From: Maledivibacter sp.
Lineage (GTDB): Bacteria > Bacillota > Clostridia > Peptostreptococcales > Caminicellaceae
Direction of reading: 5' to 3'
NCBI GenBank assembly: GCA_025210375.1
Contig: JAOASB010000052.1
Location: 62,001 to 126,000 of the forward strand
Length of the DNA stretch: 64,000 nt
Position numbers and translations under genes: made by a program. The notes under the pieces are model-generated. The model had not been told where the DNA came from and made no database searches. It worked only from the letters and a program-made list of their open reading frames with translations. Positions within the stretch are counted from its first letter, which is position 1; each line of letters starts with the position of its first letter. Below are positions 17,095-26,175 of this stretch, piece by piece.

Positions 17095-17345
17095 CAGGTT
17101 CTAAGTGGTAGGTTCTAAGCTTATGGTCAGAGCGACGTCATGGAGACGGTCCGAGGGTCTCACTGGCGTAGCCAGTGACCAACGGGAAGACGATGGAACT
17201 GTCCCCGTGTCAAATGGGAAATTGTGATTTTTTCAGCTATCTCGATGGATCCAAATATCATACTACCCAAGTGCAGTCCAAAAGATTTGACCCTAACACT
17301 TTGAACTTTGAGCTAACAACTAACACAATAGGTTTGACCCTAATA
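17095..17345. repeat. Composite intergenic repeat (kdd-kamA gap)
   Basis: An AAGTTCTAAG-type element (left GGTTCTAAGTGGTAGGTTCTAAG; right CTAACACTTTGAACTTTGAG) encloses a decayed copy of the ACGGTTC palindrome: CATGGAGACGGTCCGAGGG ... GGAACTGTCCCCGTG, with an inner CACTGGCGTAGCCAGTG hairpin. The same nested arrangement recurs at 18716-18798. It separates kdd from kamA without disturbing either ribosome binding site. Confidence 0.78.
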
Positions 17346-17371
17346 CTTAATATATGGGAGCGTGGAGATTG

Positions 17372-18625
17372 ATGAGACATTATTCAGAAATTGAATTGTG
17401 GAAAAATGTTACTGATGAGCAGTGGAATGATTGGCATTGGCAGGTTAGAAACCGTATTTCAAAGGTGGAAGACCTAAAGAAGGTTATTAATATCACACCG
17501 GAAGAAGAAGAGGGGATACATAATGCCCTTAAAACATTGAGAATGGGAATTACGCCCTACTATGCACTTCTAATGGATAAGGATGATCCCCATTGTCCAG
17601 TAAGAATGCAGGCAGTGCCAACATTATATGAAACATATATAAGTGACGCTGACCTAGATGATCCATTACATGAAGACACTGATTCACCTGTTCCTGGTCT
17701 TACCCATAGATATCCCGATAGAGTGTTGTTTCTCATAACAGATATGTGTTCCATGTATTGTAGACACTGTACTAGAAGAAGATTTGCCGGTCAAAAAGAT
17801 GATGAAAGCCCATTAAACAACATAGACAAGGCCATAGAATATATAAGAAATACTCCAGTGGTTAGAGATGTATTACTATCAGGTGGAGACTGTTTATTGG
17901 TATCCGATGAAAGATTAGAATATATCATCAAAAAACTTAGGGAAATACCCCATGTTGAGGTCATAAGACTGGGAACAAGGACTCCCGTGGTTCTTCCACA
18001 AAGAATCACACCTAAACTTGTGGAAATGCTTAAAAAATATCATCCCATTTGGTTAAATATGCACTTTAATCACTCAAAGGAAGTAACCCCAGAGGCAGAA
18101 AAGGCTTGCGAATTGTTGGCAAATGCGGGTATTCCCCTAGGTAATCAATCGGTTCTATTAAGGGGAATAAATGATTGTGTTCATGTAATGAAAAAGCTTA
18201 TGCATGATCTAGTTAAAATGAGAGTAAGACCCTATTATATATATCAATGTGATCTATCGGCGGGAATAGAACACTTTAGAACTCCGGTCTCAAAGGGAAT
18301 AGAAATAATAGAAGGATTAAGGGGACACACATCGGGATATGCAGTACCAACCTTTGTTGTGGATGCTCCCGGTGGCGGTGGTAAAATACCAGTAATGCCG
18401 AATTATTTAATCTCCCAATCACCGGATAAGGTTATACTTAGAAACTACGAAGGCGTTATCACAACATATACTGAACCAAAGGGATACAAAGAAGAGTGTA
18501 CATGTCCTATATGCAAAGGAGAAAAAGAACAGAAAATCACAGGGGTAGCTGGCTTGCTTCAAGGGAATCAACTTGCTCTAGAACCATCAGACCTAGAAAG
18601 ACGTAAAAGAGGACACCATGAGTAA
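17372..18625 (+). CDS. kamA: Lysine 2,3-aminomutase
   Basis: KamA is a radical-SAM, PLP-dependent enzyme that converts L-lysine to L-beta-lysine, the first step of lysine fermentation. The CxxxCxxC iron-sulfur motif is at Cys126, Cys130 and Cys133 (CSMYCRHC), one residue off the well-studied C. subterminale enzyme. The GGD segment of SAM contact is [10 protein letters not shown], and the C-terminal part has [19 protein letters not shown] and a Zn-type CTCPICKG motif. The 417-aa length is normal. ATG 17372 was chosen over ATG 17354, since GGAG precedes it at suitable distance. Confidence 0.96.
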   Translation: MRHYSEIELWKNVTDEQWNDWHWQVRNRISKVEDLKKVINITPEEEEGIHNALKTLRMGITPYYALLMDKDDPHCPVRMQAVPTLYETYISDADLDDPLHEDTDSPVPGLTHRYPDRVLFLITDMCSMYCRHCTRRRFAGQKDDESPLNNIDKAIEYIRNTPVVRDVLLSGGDCLLVSDERLEYIIKKLREIPHVEVIRLGTRTPVVLPQRITPKLVEMLKKYHPIWLNMHFNHSKEVTPEAEKACELLANAGIPLGNQSVLLRGINDCVHVMKKLMHDLVKMRVRPYYIYQCDLSAGIEHFRTPVSKGIEIIEGLRGHTSGYAVPTFVVDAPGGGGKIPVMPNYLISQSPDKVILRNYEGVITTYTEPKGYKEECTCPICKGEKEQKITGVAGLLQGNQLALEPSDLERRKRGHHE

Positions 18626-18627
18626 AA

Positions 18628-18828
18628 AGTTCTAAGTTCTAAGTTACAAGTTCCAAGCTTAGGGTCGAATCTCTTGAGGCTCTGAAGACCCTAAATCTTA
18701 CAACTACACATTGAGCGGCGCCATGGGGACGGTTCCAGCGTCTCGCTGGCATAGCCAGTGACCAACGGGAAGACGATGGAACCGTCCCTGTGGCAAAGCG
18801 GAAAATCATGTTACAACTTAGAACTTAT
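18628..18828. repeat. Composite intergenic repeat (kamA-kamB gap)
   Basis: Begins 3 bases after the kamA stop with AAGTTCTAAGTTCTAAG, then GGGTC...GACCC. A GCGGCGCCATGGGGACGGTTCC / GGAACCGTCCCTGTGGC palindrome follows at about 18714-18798, holding an inner GCTGGCATAGCCAGTG hairpin. The right end TTACAACTTAGAACTT precedes the kamB ribosome binding site. Confidence 0.8.
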
Positions 18829-18845
18829 CCCAAGGGGGCTTTGCA

Positions 18846-19883
18846 ATGCAGCTGCTTGATTTAATAATAAATAAATACAAGATAATATCTGTAGTGGGAA
18901 TGGCAAAAAATTCGGGTAAGACAGTTACCTTAAACGGTATCATTGAGGAAGCTATAGACAATGATATAAGGCTTGGAATTACATCGATAGGACGAGATGG
19001 AGAAAAACAGGATATAGTTACCTTTACTGAAAAACCACTTATTTATATAAGTAAGGGGACTATAATTGCAACTGCAGAGGAAATTTTTAAGGTGTGTGAG
19101 GCCAATCTTGAGATTCTTGAAATGACGGATTATAATACTTCCCTTGGTAGGGTAGTAATAGCTAGGGCTATTTCACCGGGGTATGTGCAGATAGCAGGGC
19201 CCTGTACAAATAGTGATATAAAAAAAGTAGCTGGGAGAATGTTAGTTTATGGGGTGGATGTGGCTATCGTTGATGGAGCTTTGGATAGAGTATCATCCGC
19301 CTCCCCCTCAATTACCGAGGCAACTATTTTAGCTACTGGAGCAGTTCTCAGCAGGGACATGAATAAAGTCATAGAAAAAACTGCCCATCAAGTAAAGCTA
19401 TTTAGCTTAGATGCTAATGATGATGAAGAAGTAAATATTATAGCCCAAAGGGCATTTGAAGATAAAAGGATATATATAATCGATGATAAAAGAGATGTAG
19501 AGGTTTTAGATATAAAAACTGCACTGGGGGCAGGTAGAAAAATTGCTGGAGCTTTAAATGACAATTCCAAATATGTAATTATAAGCGGCTCCTTGGTAAC
19601 AAAAACATTAAAGGACATCATTACATGCACCAAGCTTTTTAGAAATGTTACCTTCATAATAAAGGATGCAACAAAAATATTTATTGAATATAAGGATTGG
19701 CTTTACTTCAAGAAGGTTGGAGTTAATCTTAGGGTGATGGAAAAAATCAATATATTAGCTGTGACCATAAACCCATATTCTCCACTTGGCTACTATTTTT
19801 CACCCGAGGAGTTTATGGATAAAATGCAAGACATCTTAAATCCTGTCCCTGTACTAGATATGATGATGAAGGATGTAAGATAG
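18846..19883 (+). CDS. kamB: Lysine 5,6-aminomutase reactivase subunit KamB
   Basis: A 345-aa protein placed between kamA and kamC as in other lysine fermenters, where KamB and KamC together restore inactivated adenosylcobalamin-dependent 5,6-aminomutase. The N-terminus carries a P-loop, GMAKNSGKT (about 18-26). Further motifs such as TSIGRDGE and VAIVDGALDRVSSASPSITEATILATGA are typical of KamB and related OrtB-like proteins. AAGGGGG lies upstream of the ATG. The start of kamC follows after only 14 bases, so the two subunits are probably co-translated. Function is from family knowledge, not from a catalytic residue seen here. Confidence 0.88.
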   Translation: MQLLDLIINKYKIISVVGMAKNSGKTVTLNGIIEEAIDNDIRLGITSIGRDGEKQDIVTFTEKPLIYISKGTIIATAEEIFKVCEANLEILEMTDYNTSLGRVVIARAISPGYVQIAGPCTNSDIKKVAGRMLVYGVDVAIVDGALDRVSSASPSITEATILATGAVLSRDMNKVIEKTAHQVKLFSLDANDDEEVNIIAQRAFEDKRIYIIDDKRDVEVLDIKTALGAGRKIAGALNDNSKYVIISGSLVTKTLKDIITCTKLFRNVTFIIKDATKIFIEYKDWLYFKKVGVNLRVMEKINILAVTINPYSPLGYYFSPEEFMDKMQDILNPVPVLDMMMKDVR

Positions 19884-19897
19884 GGGGAGGTGTGTAA

Positions 19898-21535
19898 ATG
19901 TTTATATCGGAAGATACAGCAAAAAATCTGGACTTATATTTTATTTTTGACAATCTTAATGTATATACACCCTATGGAGAGACCCATAAAAAGGCAATGA
20001 AGCCCTATATGACCGAGGAAAAGAATGAACTTATAGAAGAGCTTGACAGGATAGAAAGGGTTGTAGACCTAATCCAAAGACAAAGATATGATTTCATAGA
20101 AATGAGAACCTACTTTAAGCATACCAAGGACCTTAGACTAACCTTTGAAAGGGTGACAAATGGAGAGGTATTAAGTACAACTGAGCTATTTGAAATAAAG
20201 ATGTTTATAGGAATTATAAAAAAATTAGATGCTAACCTGCAAAAGCTCAAGTGGGATATTCCAAAGGAGGTAAGGCCTAGGGCTATATCCTATTTAGAAA
20301 GGCTATTTGACCCTAGTGAAACGGGAACCAATACCTTCTATATATATGATGATTATTCTAAAAAGCTTGCCTCCATAAGAAGAGAAATAAGGGATATGGA
20401 AAACAAAATTAGTAGGGAAAGAAAAAGCTTAAAGGAAAGGGTAGAAAAGGATTTAAATGTAAGGTTAAGATCAAACGGAGAAATTACAGTAAATAAGGAT
20501 AATAAAGGGCTTATTGATAAATTTAAAGCATATGAATTCTTAACATATAGTGTGGAAACATATATGAATATAACTTTTAAGACAATAAGCACCTTGGATA
20601 TAGATGATTTTGATAAAAAGCTCCAACAATTGAAGTTGATAGAGGAAGAAGAGGAATTTAGGGTTAGGGAGAAACTGAGTGAAGAAATTAATAACTATAT
20701 GGATCAAATCGAGAAAAATATTACGGCCATAGGCAAACTGGATTTACTTGTTGCCAAGGGCTTTCATGCAGTTGGATTTAAGGCGGCAAAGCCTGAGATA
20801 GTTGATGAAAATATCATATATGTACTAAATGGGCGTAATATCAAGGTTGAACAAAATCTCAAAAAAGCTGGTAGAGAATTTACACCTATTAGCTTTAAGC
20901 TAAATAATGGGGTCACATGTATAACCGGTGCCAATATGGGAGGAAAAACTATTTCTTTAAAAACCATAGGACTTCTCCTCACAATGGCTCAATATGGAAT
21001 GTTTGTGCCGGCGGAGAAGATGAAGCTGTCCCTTAAAAAATATGTGTTTTTTTCCATGGGAGATTTACAGTCCACGGATAAAGGACTCAGCACATTTGGG
21101 GGAGAGATATTAAAAATAAAGGAAGCAATTAAGGACTCTGACGAGGAAGGACTCATATTGATTGATGAATTAGCAAGGGGGACTAACCCAAAGGAGGGCT
21201 ATGCAATCTCTAAGGCAATAATCAATCACTTGAAAAATAAGGAAACCATAACCATAATAACCACCCACTTTGATGGTCTTGCCGATGAAGAAAAAGTAAA
21301 ACATCTTCAAGTACGAGGATTATCGGTGGAGGACTGGGATAAAATATCTAATAAAATACAGGAAGAAAAGGAGGGGGTAAGCTTACTCCATTACTACATG
21401 GATTATAGACTCACAGAAATAAAAGATGTAAAGGAAGTTCCAAAGGATGCCATAAACATATCAAGGCTTATGGGACTGGATGAAGAAATCCTAAGGGAGG
21501 CTGAAAAGATATTAGAAAACAGTTCTAAGTTTTAA
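19898..21535 (+). CDS. kamC: Lysine 5,6-aminomutase reactivase ATPase KamC (MutS-like)
   Basis: A 545-aa MutS-family ATPase without mismatch-recognition domains. Helical clamp or lever regions occupy about 1-330, followed by a MutS ATPase domain: Walker A GANMGGKT (344-351), the segment FFSMGDLQSTDKGLSTFGGEI, Walker B LILIDELARGT (about 420) and TTHFDGL. With KamB it reactivates the B12-dependent 5,6-aminomutase; the MutS-like fold for this job is known from Clostridium lysine clusters. The last residues NSSKF and the stop codon lie inside the intergenic repeat that follows, so the C-terminus was reshaped by that insertion. Confidence 0.92.
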   Translation: MFISEDTAKNLDLYFIFDNLNVYTPYGETHKKAMKPYMTEEKNELIEELDRIERVVDLIQRQRYDFIEMRTYFKHTKDLRLTFERVTNGEVLSTTELFEIKMFIGIIKKLDANLQKLKWDIPKEVRPRAISYLERLFDPSETGTNTFYIYDDYSKKLASIRREIRDMENKISRERKSLKERVEKDLNVRLRSNGEITVNKDNKGLIDKFKAYEFLTYSVETYMNITFKTISTLDIDDFDKKLQQLKLIEEEEEFRVREKLSEEINNYMDQIEKNITAIGKLDLLVAKGFHAVGFKAAKPEIVDENIIYVLNGRNIKVEQNLKKAGREFTPISFKLNNGVTCITGANMGGKTISLKTIGLLLTMAQYGMFVPAEKMKLSLKKYVFFSMGDLQSTDKGLSTFGGEILKIKEAIKDSDEEGLILIDELARGTNPKEGYAISKAIINHLKNKETITIITTHFDGLADEEKVKHLQVRGLSVEDWDKISNKIQEEKEGVSLLHYYMDYRLTEIKDVKEVPKDAINISRLMGLDEEILREAEKILENSSKF

Positions 21536-21688
21536 GTGGTAAGTTCAAGTGGGACGACAGAACCATTGGTAAGGGTCCTATGGTTTGAAATAGATACGCA
21601 TTTGTTACCACAAGAGCCGTACCCGCAGTCGGTGTTTAACCCAATAGATTCCACCCTAACACTTAGAACTTTGAACTTACAACTCAAA
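21521..21688. repeat. AAGTTCTAAG-family inverted repeat overlapping kamC end
   Basis: Left arm GTTCTAAGTTTTAAGTGGTAAG starts inside kamC and supplies its last codons and stop. Right arm ACACTTAGAACTTTGAAC and TTACAACTCAAAAC ends just before the kamD ribosome binding site. The central GTGGGACGACAGAACC/ACCACAAGAGCCGTACCCGC region looks like a worn copy of the nested palindrome. Confidence 0.75.
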
Positions 21689-21707
21689 ACATGGGGGTAT
21701 GAAAACA

Positions 21708-23264
21708 ATGCAAAGCAAATTAAATCTGGATAAGGAGCTGATTCAAAGGGCTCGAAGTTCTGCTGGAAGTATTGCCGAGGATATGCAGGGCTTTATTGAC
21801 AAGCATACTACGGTAACCGTTGAAAGAACAATAGCAAGACTACTAGGGATAGATGGAATAGATGACATTGAAAAACCCCTTCCAAATGTTGTTGTAGATC
21901 ACATCAAAGAAGGTGGTGGACTTTCAAGGGGAGTAAGCTATTGGCTAGGTAATGCCATAGTTAACACAAGTAAGACAGCTCAGGAGATCGCAGAAGAAAT
22001 CAGTACGGGACAGCTGGATATTATGAAGCTGCCAGCCGCTGAGGAAGAAAAAATAAAGGAAGAAATCAATAAATTGGCAGTTAAAATGGTAAGTATCATC
22101 AAGGCAAATAGAGAAACAAGGGAAAACTTCATAAATGATATTGGGGAGGGGCCAAAGCCGTATCTTTATGTAATAGTTGCAACGGGGAATATATATGAAG
22201 ATGTACTTCAAGCTCAAGCAGCAGCAAGGCAAGGAGCAGACATAATAGCGGTAATCAGGACAACTGCTCAAAGTCTTTTGGATTATGTACCCTACGGAGC
22301 GACCACCGAGGGCTTTGGGGGAACCTATGCGACCCAAGAGAACTTCAAGATAATGAGAAAGGCCTTAGATGAGGTTGGCAAAGAAGTAGGAAGATATATT
22401 AGACTTTGTAATTATTGTTCTGGACTATGTATGCCGGAGATAGCGGCTATGGGGGCCATAGAAAGACTTGATGTAATGCTCAATGATGCCCTATATGGAA
22501 TACTTTTTAGAGATATAAACATGCAAAGAACCCTTGTGGATCAGTACTTTTCTAGGGTAATCAATGGCTTTGCAGGTATCATCATAAATACTGGAGAAGA
22601 CAACTATCTGACTACTTCAGATGCGGTTGAAGAAGCCCATACGGTTTTAGCGTCACAATTTATCAACGAACAATTTGCTTTAAAAGCAGGGATACCCGAG
22701 GAACAAATGGGACTGGGTCATGCCTTTGAAATGAATCCCAATATAGAGAATGGCTTCCTTTTAGAGCTTGCCCAGGCACAAATGGCCAGGGAGATATTTC
22801 CTAATGCTCCTTTAAAATATATGCCTCCAACTAAATTTATGACAGGAAATATATTTAAAGGACATATCCAGGATGCCCTGTTCAATATGGTGGCTATCAT
22901 GACGGGACAAAGCCTACAGCTTTTAGGGATGCTAACGGAGGCAATCCATACTCCCCTCCTTCACGATAGGGCTTTATCCATAGAAAATGCTAAATATATA
23001 TTTGAGAATATGAGAAATCTTGGGGATGAAATTCAGTTCAAAAAAGACGGTATTATTCAAAGAAGAGCCGTAGAAGTACTTGAAAAAGCAGGGGCTATGC
23101 TTGAAGGAATTGAAAAGGAAGGCTTGTTTAATATAATAGAAGAAGGAAAATTTGCGGGAGTCAAGAGACCGTTTAATGGTGGAAAAGGCTTGGATGGTGT
23201 ATTAGTTAAGGATGAAAAATACTTTAATCCATTTATTGACCTTATGCTAGGGGGGGCTAAATAA
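21708..23264 (+). CDS. kamD: Lysine 5,6-aminomutase alpha subunit
   Basis: KamD is the large TIM-barrel subunit of the adenosylcobalamin- and PLP-dependent 5,6-aminomutase, which moves the terminal amino group of beta-lysine to give 3,5-diaminohexanoate. The 518-aa length matches the family. Conserved stretches include IRTTAQSLLDYVPYGATTEGFGGTYATQ, RYIRLCNYCSGLCMPEIA and MTGQSLQLLGMLTEAIHTPLLHDR. ATG 21708 has about 10-base spacing to GGGGG; ATG 21699 is too close. The stop overlaps the kamE start by one base, so equal synthesis of the two subunits is likely. Confidence 0.95.
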   Translation: MQSKLNLDKELIQRARSSAGSIAEDMQGFIDKHTTVTVERTIARLLGIDGIDDIEKPLPNVVVDHIKEGGGLSRGVSYWLGNAIVNTSKTAQEIAEEISTGQLDIMKLPAAEEEKIKEEINKLAVKMVSIIKANRETRENFINDIGEGPKPYLYVIVATGNIYEDVLQAQAAARQGADIIAVIRTTAQSLLDYVPYGATTEGFGGTYATQENFKIMRKALDEVGKEVGRYIRLCNYCSGLCMPEIAAMGAIERLDVMLNDALYGILFRDINMQRTLVDQYFSRVINGFAGIIINTGEDNYLTTSDAVEEAHTVLASQFINEQFALKAGIPEEQMGLGHAFEMNPNIENGFLLELAQAQMAREIFPNAPLKYMPPTKFMTGNIFKGHIQDALFNMVAIMTGQSLQLLGMLTEAIHTPLLHDRALSIENAKYIFENMRNLGDEIQFKKDGIIQRRAVEVLEKAGAMLEGIEKEGLFNIIEEGKFAGVKRPFNGGKGLDGVLVKDEKYFNPFIDLMLGGAK

Positions 23265-24019
23265 TGGCTAATCAGAAAATTGATTTAACTAGAGTAAAAC
23301 CCTATGGGGATACCTTAAACGATGGAATGATGCAGCTTAACTTCACATTGCCGATTCCTTCTGGCGTAGAAGCCGAAGAAGCGGCAAAACGTCTTTGCTT
23401 AAAAATGGGGCTTCAGGAACCAAGTGTTGTATATTCACAGGACCTTGGGGTGGGTTATACGATGTTTGTGGTATATGGTAAATGCCAGCATACCGTGGAT
23501 TATGCAAATATTGAAGTCCCTAAGGTGGACGTAGATGTAATGGATAAGTATGCCGTTGAAGCATTTATAAAGGAAAACATAAAACGAGATGTAGTTATAG
23601 TTGGAGCATGTACTGGTACCGATGCCCATACTGTAGGGATCGATGCCATCATGAATATGAAGGGCTATAATGGCCATTATGGGCTTGAAAGATATAAGGG
23701 TATAGAAGCCTACAATCTAGGGAGCCAAGTGCCAAATGAGGATTTAGTGGCAAAGGCCATAGAATTAAATGCCGATGCAATAATAGTATCCCAAATAGTA
23801 ACGCAAAAGGATGTCCACATACCAAATCTTACGGAGTTGGTTGAACTATTGGAAGCAGAAGGAATGAGGGACAAGGTAGTCCTAGTATGTGGTGGCCCAA
23901 GAATCAGCCATGAACTAGCAAAGGAGCTAGGCTATGATGCCGGCTTCGGAAGAGGCTCCTATGCTGAAGACGTGGCTTCATTCACTGTAAATGAAATAAT
24001 TGCAAGGAAGCTGATATAA
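23264..24019 (+). CDS. kamE: Lysine 5,6-aminomutase beta subunit
   Basis: KamE is the small subunit carrying the B12-binding Rossmann domain. The base-off/His-on motif DxHxxG is present as DAHTVG (residues 120-125), and the later cobalamin-domain glycine region is VLVCGGPRIS. Lys145 in LERYKGIEAYNLG is at the place expected for the PLP-anchoring lysine (Lys144 of the C. sticklandii beta subunit); that assignment rests on family knowledge. The 251-aa length is normal. A strong AGGGGGG precedes the ATG inside the kamD end. Confidence 0.95.
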   Translation: MANQKIDLTRVKPYGDTLNDGMMQLNFTLPIPSGVEAEEAAKRLCLKMGLQEPSVVYSQDLGVGYTMFVVYGKCQHTVDYANIEVPKVDVDVMDKYAVEAFIKENIKRDVVIVGACTGTDAHTVGIDAIMNMKGYNGHYGLERYKGIEAYNLGSQVPNEDLVAKAIELNADAIIVSQIVTQKDVHIPNLTELVELLEAEGMRDKVVLVCGGPRISHELAKELGYDAGFGRGSYAEDVASFTVNEIIARKLI

Positions 24020-24035
24020 AAGGTTTCATGTTGGG

Positions 24036-24104
24036 TGCAACACAAGGGGACGGTTCTTCTGTGTCGTTAAAAACGACACAGAAGAACCGTCCCCTTGTGT
24101 TGCA
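24036..24104. repeat. 69-bp GGGGACGGTTC palindrome after kamE
   Basis: Arms of 33 bases (TGCAACACAAGGGGACGGTT onward) are perfectly complementary with a 3-base loop. The inner 30 bases of each arm equal those of the palindrome at 15734. Only 16 bases separate it from the kamE stop, so it probably acts as the transcript end of the kam operon as well. Confidence 0.93.
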
Positions 24105-24149
24105 AATATTACAAAAAGTTATTTCTTTACAAAAATAAGTAAATTAATA

Positions 24150-24178
24150 TTGAAGTTATGGGTTTGAAATAGTAAAAT
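24150..24178 (+). promoter_or_regulatory. Probable sigma-A promoter of the chemoreceptor gene
   Basis: TTGAAG (24150-24155) and TAAAAT (24173-24178) with a 17-base spacer, 37 bases before the ATG. Confidence 0.5.
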
Positions 24179-24214
24179 GAATCGGAGTACAAATTATTGG
24201 AAAGAGGGATTGAA

Positions 24215-25930
24215 ATGTTTGACAATTTAAAGATCAAAGCAAAAATAGGAGTATTTTCAACGGTCTTAATGTTGTTTATTGTTTTGCTTGGTGGGGTAGG
24301 ATTTGTGAATCTTACAAAAGCTAATAAGACCATGGTAACAATGTATAACGACAGATTACTTGCAATTGAACAACTAAATGATAATAGGGCAAATGCAAGA
24401 GCAGTGGAAGCTGATATAAAAAGTATTATCCTCCATGCTGGTGAACCGCAAGAACAAAAGGATATACTACAAGATATCAACAGTAGGGGACAATTATTTG
24501 ATGAGCAGTTTGAGAGGTACAAGAAGACAAAATTAGATCAATTTGAAATTGATACAATTAAGGTTTTAGAAGATAATTTATTAAAATACAGGGATGAAGG
24601 AGAAGAGGTTATATCCCTTGCAATGATCGGTAAAAGTGAAGAAGCATTTGAAGCTTATCATAAAATTGAAAAAACAATAGAAGCTTTTCAACAAAATCTA
24701 GTGGATTTGGCTAATTATAATGTGAAAGTAGCACATGATTTAAATGATCAGAATAATATTGAGTATGCTAAAACAATTAAAATCTTTATAACTATACTTA
24801 TAATTTCTTTACTAATTTCTATAGTATTGTCAGTATACATAACAAGAGTAATAAGCGAGCCCATATATTTAACCATCAATCATATGATAGAGTTATCTAA
24901 TTATGATATCAAAAGAGATGTATCATCAAGGTTTATGACTAGAAAAGATGAAATAGGTGACCTAGCACGAGCTATACAAAGAATAAAGGACCAACTAAGG
25001 GATTTGCTAGAACATATTGGTGATACCTCACAGCAAGTCGCAGCCTCTGCCCAAGAACTTACATACACATCTCAACAATCAGCTGCATCGGCAGAAGAGG
25101 TTGCAAAAACCATAGATGAAATTGCAAGGGGGACATCGGATCAAGCTGAAAATACGGCACAGGGTTCAGAAGAACTGATGGAACTCGGAAATATCATCGA
25201 AGAAGAGAAAAAACATGTGTACGTATTAAATGAATCATCAAATGTTGTAAATAGTTTAGTTGGACAAGGCTTAGATATACTTAATAAATTAGCCACGAAA
25301 ACAAAGGAAAGCAGTGATGCCACAGAGAATGTATATGAAAGTATCAAAAAGACCAATGAAAGCTCAGATAAAATCAGTGAAGCAAGTACTCTTATAGCAT
25401 CTATCGCAGAACAAACTAATTTACTTGCATTAAATGCGGCTATTGAAGCGGCAAGAGCAGGAGAACATGGAAAAGGCTTTGCTGTTGTAGCTGAGGAAAT
25501 TAGAAAGCTTGCGGAACAATCTGCAGAATCAACTAAAATTATAGATGATATGGTAAAGGTATTGCAGCAGGATTCACAAAAAGCCGTAGAGATAATGGAA
25601 AGTGTAGCAGTTATAACTAAAGACCAAATGAAAAATATGAATCTTACTGAAAATAAATTTAATGAAATGAGTGACGCAATTAACAGATCAAGGGAAGCAG
25701 TAGATATAATTAAGGATTCGGGGATACAAATTGAACAAAAGAAAAATGGAGTTTTGGATATGATACAAACCCTTTCGGCAGTGGCTGAGGAAAATGCAGC
25801 TGGTACCGAAGAAGCATCGGCTTCTATGGAAGAACAATCATCTTCTATGGAGGAAATTGCAAATTCTAGTGAAGCATTATCCCGATTATCCCAAGAGCTT
25901 CAAGAATTAGTTGCTAAATTTAAAATTTAG
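24215..25930 (+). CDS. Methyl-accepting chemotaxis protein
   Basis: A 571-aa membrane chemoreceptor. An N-terminal transmembrane helix (about 9-31), a four-helix-bundle type extracellular sensor (about 32-190), a second helix (about 192-214), a HAMP domain (about 215-268) and a long coiled-coil signalling domain follow in order. The hairpin tip that contacts CheA/CheW is visible as [20 protein letters not shown]. The sensor resembles the 4HB_MCP class, whose ligands vary. ATG 24215 has GAGGGA 6 bases upstream, so it is preferred to TTG 24197. No other chemotaxis genes are near. Its place after the kam cluster is suggestive of amino-acid sensing but proves nothing. Confidence 0.92.
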   Translation: MFDNLKIKAKIGVFSTVLMLFIVLLGGVGFVNLTKANKTMVTMYNDRLLAIEQLNDNRANARAVEADIKSIILHAGEPQEQKDILQDINSRGQLFDEQFERYKKTKLDQFEIDTIKVLEDNLLKYRDEGEEVISLAMIGKSEEAFEAYHKIEKTIEAFQQNLVDLANYNVKVAHDLNDQNNIEYAKTIKIFITILIISLLISIVLSVYITRVISEPIYLTINHMIELSNYDIKRDVSSRFMTRKDEIGDLARAIQRIKDQLRDLLEHIGDTSQQVAASAQELTYTSQQSAASAEEVAKTIDEIARGTSDQAENTAQGSEELMELGNIIEEEKKHVYVLNESSNVVNSLVGQGLDILNKLATKTKESSDATENVYESIKKTNESSDKISEASTLIASIAEQTNLLALNAAIEAARAGEHGKGFAVVAEEIRKLAEQSAESTKIIDDMVKVLQQDSQKAVEIMESVAVITKDQMKNMNLTENKFNEMSDAINRSREAVDIIKDSGIQIEQKKNGVLDMIQTLSAVAEENAAGTEEASASMEEQSSSMEEIANSSEALSRLSQELQELVAKFKI

Positions 25931-25962
25931 CCAACAACATAATCAACAACATAACCAATAAC

Positions 25963-26015
25963 ATAAGCAATGCAAAGGGACGCAGATGAATTGGCCCTTT
26001 GCATTGCTTATTTTC
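25963..26015 (+). terminator. Terminator after the chemoreceptor gene
   Basis: ATAAGCAATGCAAAGGG (25963-25979) pairs with CCCTTTGCATTGCTTAT (25995-26011), 17 bp, followed by T's. It is preceded by short CAACATAA-type tandem repeats. Confidence 0.85.
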
Positions 26016-26175
26016 AATATTGTAATATACTTTTAACAAAATATGTCACAATTTGGGGATATAATGGAATATAAAGGGTGTTGCCATAAATTTCATCCCT
26101 TAGCAAGTAAAGTGATACTTCAAATATGCCGATACATTAGAGAAAGACCATGGTATAAATTAGGGAGGGGAGTCT

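Noticed and set aside
15734-24104. Composite transposon carrying the kam cluster
   Set aside because: The bracketing palindromes contain no transposase gene and no target duplication is visible; kept only as a weaker bracketing observation.
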